Of a stretch of 7,475 bases of DNA, positions 5,979 to 7,475 are shown piece by piece. The position numbers and the translations under genes are program-made. Every line of letters starts with the position of its first letter. Within the stretch, counting starts at the first letter, position 1. The DNA is from JBBRMG01 sp038230955 (GTDB lineage: Bacteria > Patescibacteriota > Doudnabacteria > UBA920): the NCBI GenBank assembly GCA_038230955.1, contig JBBRMG010000032.1, positions 1-7,475 on the forward strand. Reading direction: 5' to 3'. The notes under the pieces are model-generated. The model was not told the DNA's origin and made no database searches. It was given only the letters and a program-made list of their open reading frames with translations.

Positions 5979-6218
5979 ATGAACAAAAAAATAATTGAAA
6001 CTTTTGGATGGTATGGCACGGTAGCAATCGTATTAGCTTATCTTCTAGTATCATTCCAATATTTAAGCCCCACCAGCATATGGTATCAACTACTAAATGG
6101 AACAGGTGCTTTGGGGATAGTAATTGTTTCTTTTAATAAGAAGAATTTTCAACCTGGAGTTTTGAATATAATTTGGACCCTAATTGCTGTAATTGCGATC
6201 ATTAAGATCCTACTTTAA
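5979..6218 (+). CDS. Small membrane protein, CBU_0592-like family
   Basis: 79 residues from ATG 5979, chosen because AAGG (5964-5967) lies 11 bp before it. An in-frame ATG at 5952 would add nine residues but has no ribosome site and sits against the terminator. The protein has two or three hydrophobic helices: GTVAIVLAYLLVSFQYL (about 10-26), the segment around LLNGTGALGIVIVSF (about 35-50), and VLNIIWTLIAVIAIIKILL at the C-terminus. The pattern GWYG, LAYLLVSF, SIWYQLLNGTGALG and LNIIWTLIA resembles the widespread but uncharacterised CBU_0592-like domain. No catalytic motif is seen. It stands alone between two copies of the 57-bp repeat and after a broken toxin, so it may have arrived or been duplicated as a cassette. 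No function can be given. Confidence 0.7.
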   Translation: MNKKIIETFGWYGTVAIVLAYLLVSFQYLSPTSIWYQLLNGTGALGIVIVSFNKKNFQPGVLNIIWTLIAVIAIIKILL

Positions 6219-6260
6219 ACTCAGGGATAAAAGTTCTGCAAAAATATCAGTTATAACATC

Positions 6261-6317
6261 CTCCACCAAGGAGCTCCAGCATCAAACTCCCTCTAAAGGG
6301 GAGTTTTTTGTTATACT
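6261..6317. repeat. 57-bp direct repeat, copy 2
   Basis: It matches copy 1 at 56 of 57 positions, 367 bp downstream. Its last seven bases overlap the pth stop codon (TAA, minus strand, 6311-6313). The single difference (T6292) turns a C-G pair of the terminator stem into a U-G pair, so the fold is kept. The base just left of the repeat differs from that in copy 1, which supports the boundary at CTCCACC. Confidence 0.9.
6284..6309 (+). terminator. Intrinsic terminator after the small membrane gene (inside repeat copy 2)
   Basis: AAACTCCCT (6284-6292) pairs with GGGGAGTTT (6298-6306, one G-U pair) around CTAAA, with six T at 6304-6309. It terminates the plus-strand membrane gene and lies directly beside the end of the convergent pth gene. 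The minus-strand U-tract is only three bases, so termination of pth by this hairpin would be weak. Confidence 0.8.
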
Positions 6318-6850
6318 ATAAATATGAACTTCTCTATCTCTTCATTCACTTGCGGCAATACTTCTTCGTCCAGTTGCTTTAGCTGATCATTGCTAAATTT
6401 TTGGAGAACAAACGCATCTGTGGGCATGTCGGTTCGGTTTTCCCGAGTTTCAATTCCCACCCGAACGCGGCGCAATGTTTGAGTGCCGAGTTTGTTTATA
6501 ATGTCCTGGATACCGTTATGGCCACCAGCAGAGGAGTCGTTAGCAATCCGAATTTTGCCTAGCGACAAGTCGACCTCATCGTGAATAATTAAAATGTCAG
6601 CAGGATTCACTTTATAGAAATGACTAATCTCTTGCACTGCTTCACCGGACAGGTTCATGAAAGTTTCTGGCTTTACGAAAAATACTTTTGTCCCCCCATA
6701 GTGGAGCTCGCAAATCTGAGCATTGAATTTGCTTTGACAGGTAATAGCAGATTTGTCTTTGAGGTAATAATCAATTGCTAAAAAGCCGGCGTTATGGCGC
6801 GTTCGTTCGTATTGTTTGCCAGGATTACCTAAGCCGATAATTAATTTCAT
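6311..6850 (-). CDS. pth: Peptidyl-tRNA hydrolase (bacterial Pth)
   Basis: 179 residues from ATG 6848-6850. It frees tRNA from peptidyl-tRNAs dropped by the ribosome, in the cytoplasm. Family marks are MKLIIGLGNPGKQYERTRHN (Asn9 and catalytic His19), KPETFMNLSG (Asn66), ILIIHDEVD (Asp91) and SSAGGHNGI (Asn112), followed by RVRVGI. The frame is open for another 20 codons upstream, but the Pth proteins begin at M-K-LIIGLGNPG, and the longer start would overlap the promoter region. The size is normal (about 180-200). The extreme C-terminus (EEIEKFIFIV) is short. It diverges from a membrane protein gene across a 45-bp region with back-to-back -10 elements and converges on the CBU_0592-like gene. 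Confidence 0.96.
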   Translation of the reverse strand: MKLIIGLGNPGKQYERTRHNAGFLAIDYYLKDKSAITCQSKFNAQICELHYGGTKVFFVKPETFMNLSGEAVQEISHFYKVNPADILIIHDEVDLSLGKIRIANDSSAGGHNGIQDIINKLGTQTLRRVRVGIETRENRTDMPTDAFVLQKFSNDQLKQLDEEVLPQVNEEIEKFIFIV

Positions 6851-6856
6851 GTCTTT

Positions 6857-6889
6857 ATTATAGCAAAGGGGAACAAAGCTTGCTATTAT
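6857..6889. promoter_or_regulatory. Divergent extended -10 promoter pair for pth and the membrane protein gene
   Basis: On the minus strand, TGCTATAAT has its -10 hexamer at 6857-6862 and ends 6 bp before the pth ATG. On the plus strand, TGCTATTAT (6881-6889) ends 6 bp before the ATG at 6896. The two half-sites form an inverted repeat with 9 of 10 matches (ATTATAGCAA against TTGCTATTAT). Neither has a good -35 hexamer; the TG extension would compensate. Each promoter's -35 zone lies on the other's -10, so they should compete for polymerase. Both transcripts would start at or beside the start codon. Confidence 0.6.
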
Positions 6890-6895
6890 ATATTT

Positions 6896-7270
6896 ATGTC
6901 TAATAATCAACGATATTTTTTAGCCAGCGTATTAATAGGAGCGGGTATTTTGCATTTTGTGGTGTTATCAGAACGATTAGCCGCATCAATACCTACAGGT
7001 ATTTTATTTATACTGCTAGGTGTCATGCAGATTGTTTTGGCCGGAGGACTATTGTTTTCAAAACAAAATTTTTGGTTTTATGCTGCTGGTTACAGCAGCG
7101 CATTTCTGCTAATATTATTTGTTGCTAATCAATTAGCGGCCGGACATGTACAGGGGTTGGCAGCTGAGCATTTAGGAATTGCGACCGTGGCCCGAAAGAT
7201 TTTGGAGATTACTGCCGCAGTGTTTTTTCGCGTCTACCGGGACCGCATTGCCACAAGTCGAATATACTAG
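6896..7270 (+). CDS. Uncharacterised multi-pass membrane protein
   Basis: 124 residues, ending at TAG 7268-7270. Four hydrophobic stretches are visible at about 7-23, 30-53, 59-79 and 99-113. GILHFVVLSERL (17-28), GVMQIVLAGGLLF (42-54) and LGIATVARKILEITAAVFF (93-111) recall a loosely defined group of small membrane proteins with an IxH...E motif after the first helix and a Q in the second, found in actinobacteria and others. No function is known to me. The start has no Shine-Dalgarno site but an extended -10 six bases upstream. It diverges from pth, and its 3' end lies about 65 bp from the left end of an insertion sequence. It appears complete. Confidence 0.7.
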   Translation: MSNNQRYFLASVLIGAGILHFVVLSERLAASIPTGILFILLGVMQIVLAGGLLFSKQNFWFYAAGYSSAFLLILFVANQLAAGHVQGLAAEHLGIATVARKILEITAAVFFRVYRDRIATSRIY

Positions 7271-7390
7271 CGCAATATCACTTATGAGAAGTTTAACTAA
7301 GCAAACATTAAATATATTTTGGCAACATACTAAGGCTGGATTCTACTCCCAAGTGCAACATAACTAAAAAGACACCTCTGTATTCGGTAC

Positions 7391-7413
7391 AATGATGGTA
7401 CGAGCCAATCATT
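7391..7413 (+). promoter_or_regulatory. Hairpin upstream of the transposase start
   Basis: AATGATGG (7391-7398) pairs with CCAATCATT (7405-7413, one bulged A) around TACGAG. It ends 15 bp before the transposase ATG. Hairpins near the ends of insertion sequences often limit translation of read-through transcripts; that role is inferred. TACAAT at 7388-7393 could be a -10, without a clear -35. Confidence 0.4.
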
Positions 7414-7428
7414 AACCAAACAGCAAAG

Positions 7429-7475
7429 ATGCCATATACACATATTAACGGAGAGCAAAGAACTGAGCTAGGAGC
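7429..7475 (+). CDS. IS30-family transposase, N-terminal 15 codons only
   Basis: The ATG at 7429 opens MPYTHINGEQRTELG and runs off the window. The pattern M-x-YTH/QL-x-x-E-x-R at the N-terminus is typical of IS30 transposases, where it begins the helix-turn-helix that binds the terminal repeats. The DDE catalytic domain would lie outside the window, so intactness cannot be judged. The family-type terminal repeat 70 bp upstream in the matching orientation supports the call. No Shine-Dalgarno site is visible. Confidence 0.65.
   Translation, partial: MPYTHINGEQRTELG

Larger units (their letters stand above)
7334..7475 (+). mobile_element. IS30-family insertion sequence, left end (truncated by window edge)
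   Basis: GGCTGGATTC followed by TACTCCCAAGTGCAACA (7334-7360) has the layout of IS30-family terminal repeats: GATTC outside and GTGCAACA inside, both pointing toward a transposase in the same direction. The transposase start lies about 70 bp further in, a normal distance for this family. The exact outer base (between about 7331 and 7340) and the target duplication cannot be fixed without the right end, which is outside the window. Insertion was in the intergenic stretch after the membrane protein gene, so no visible gene is broken. Confidence 0.65.

Noticed and set aside
5894..6317. The 57-bp repeats as integron attC sites around a gene cassette
   Set aside because: The required RYYYAAC and GTTRRRY boxes at the ends are not present, and the hairpin is a plain terminator with a T tract.
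6851..6910. Longer pth start
   Set aside because: Pth proteins begin at the MKLIIGLGNPG motif; the extension would overlap the divergent gene and both -10 elements.
7179..7367. 62-codon plus-strand open frame ending in the IS terminal repeat
   Set aside because: It overlaps the end of the membrane protein gene in another frame, has no ribosome site, and its end merely translates the terminal repeat.

Overview
The window looks like a chromosomal piece from a small-genome bacterium of the Candidate Phyla Radiation (Patescibacteria), possibly Saccharibacteria-like. The basis is indirect: compact spacing, few Shine-Dalgarno sites, a DprA without the usual N-terminal extension, the style of TopA, CapA and Pth, and an environmental-type NDH-2. 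The standard genetic code fits, because TGA acts as a stop and never appears inside the conserved genes. The lineage is an inference, not something read directly from the sequence.

Left part (1-5000). The 3' half of a type II NADH dehydrogenase gene (+) runs in from the left edge. It converges on a minus-strand cluster that reads, in transcription order, dprA (DNA uptake and recombination), a membrane-anchored CapA-type protein, and topA (DNA topoisomerase I). dprA and capA overlap by 26 bp. topA has its own good sigma70 promoter just after the capA stop. A hairpin with A and T tracts on its two sides lies between ndh and topA, overlaps the last topA codons, and can end transcription from both directions.

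Middle part (5000-6310). A perfect-consensus sigma70 promoter (TTGACA, 17 bp, TATAAT) drives about 200 nt with no ORF, folding into a long rod and ending in an intrinsic terminator. This is an unidentified small structured RNA and the most interesting object here. Next is a type II toxin-antitoxin pair: an intact RelB/DinJ-like antitoxin with its own promoter, and a YafQ/RelE-like toxin broken by a one-base frameshift in a T6 run. A 57-bp repeat carrying a terminator hairpin occurs twice (one mismatch) and brackets a small two- or three-helix membrane protein gene of the CBU_0592-like type.

Right part (6310-7475). pth (peptidyl-tRNA hydrolase, minus) and a gene for an unnamed membrane protein (+) diverge from a 45-bp region with nearly symmetrical extended -10 elements only 6 bp from each start codon, which suggests leaderless transcripts. 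At the right edge begins an IS30-family insertion sequence: a terminal inverted repeat, a short hairpin and the first 15 codons of the transposase.

The window thus mixes housekeeping genes (topA, pth, dprA) with a small accessory patch (RNA gene, decaying toxin-antitoxin pair, repeat-bracketed membrane gene, insertion sequence).
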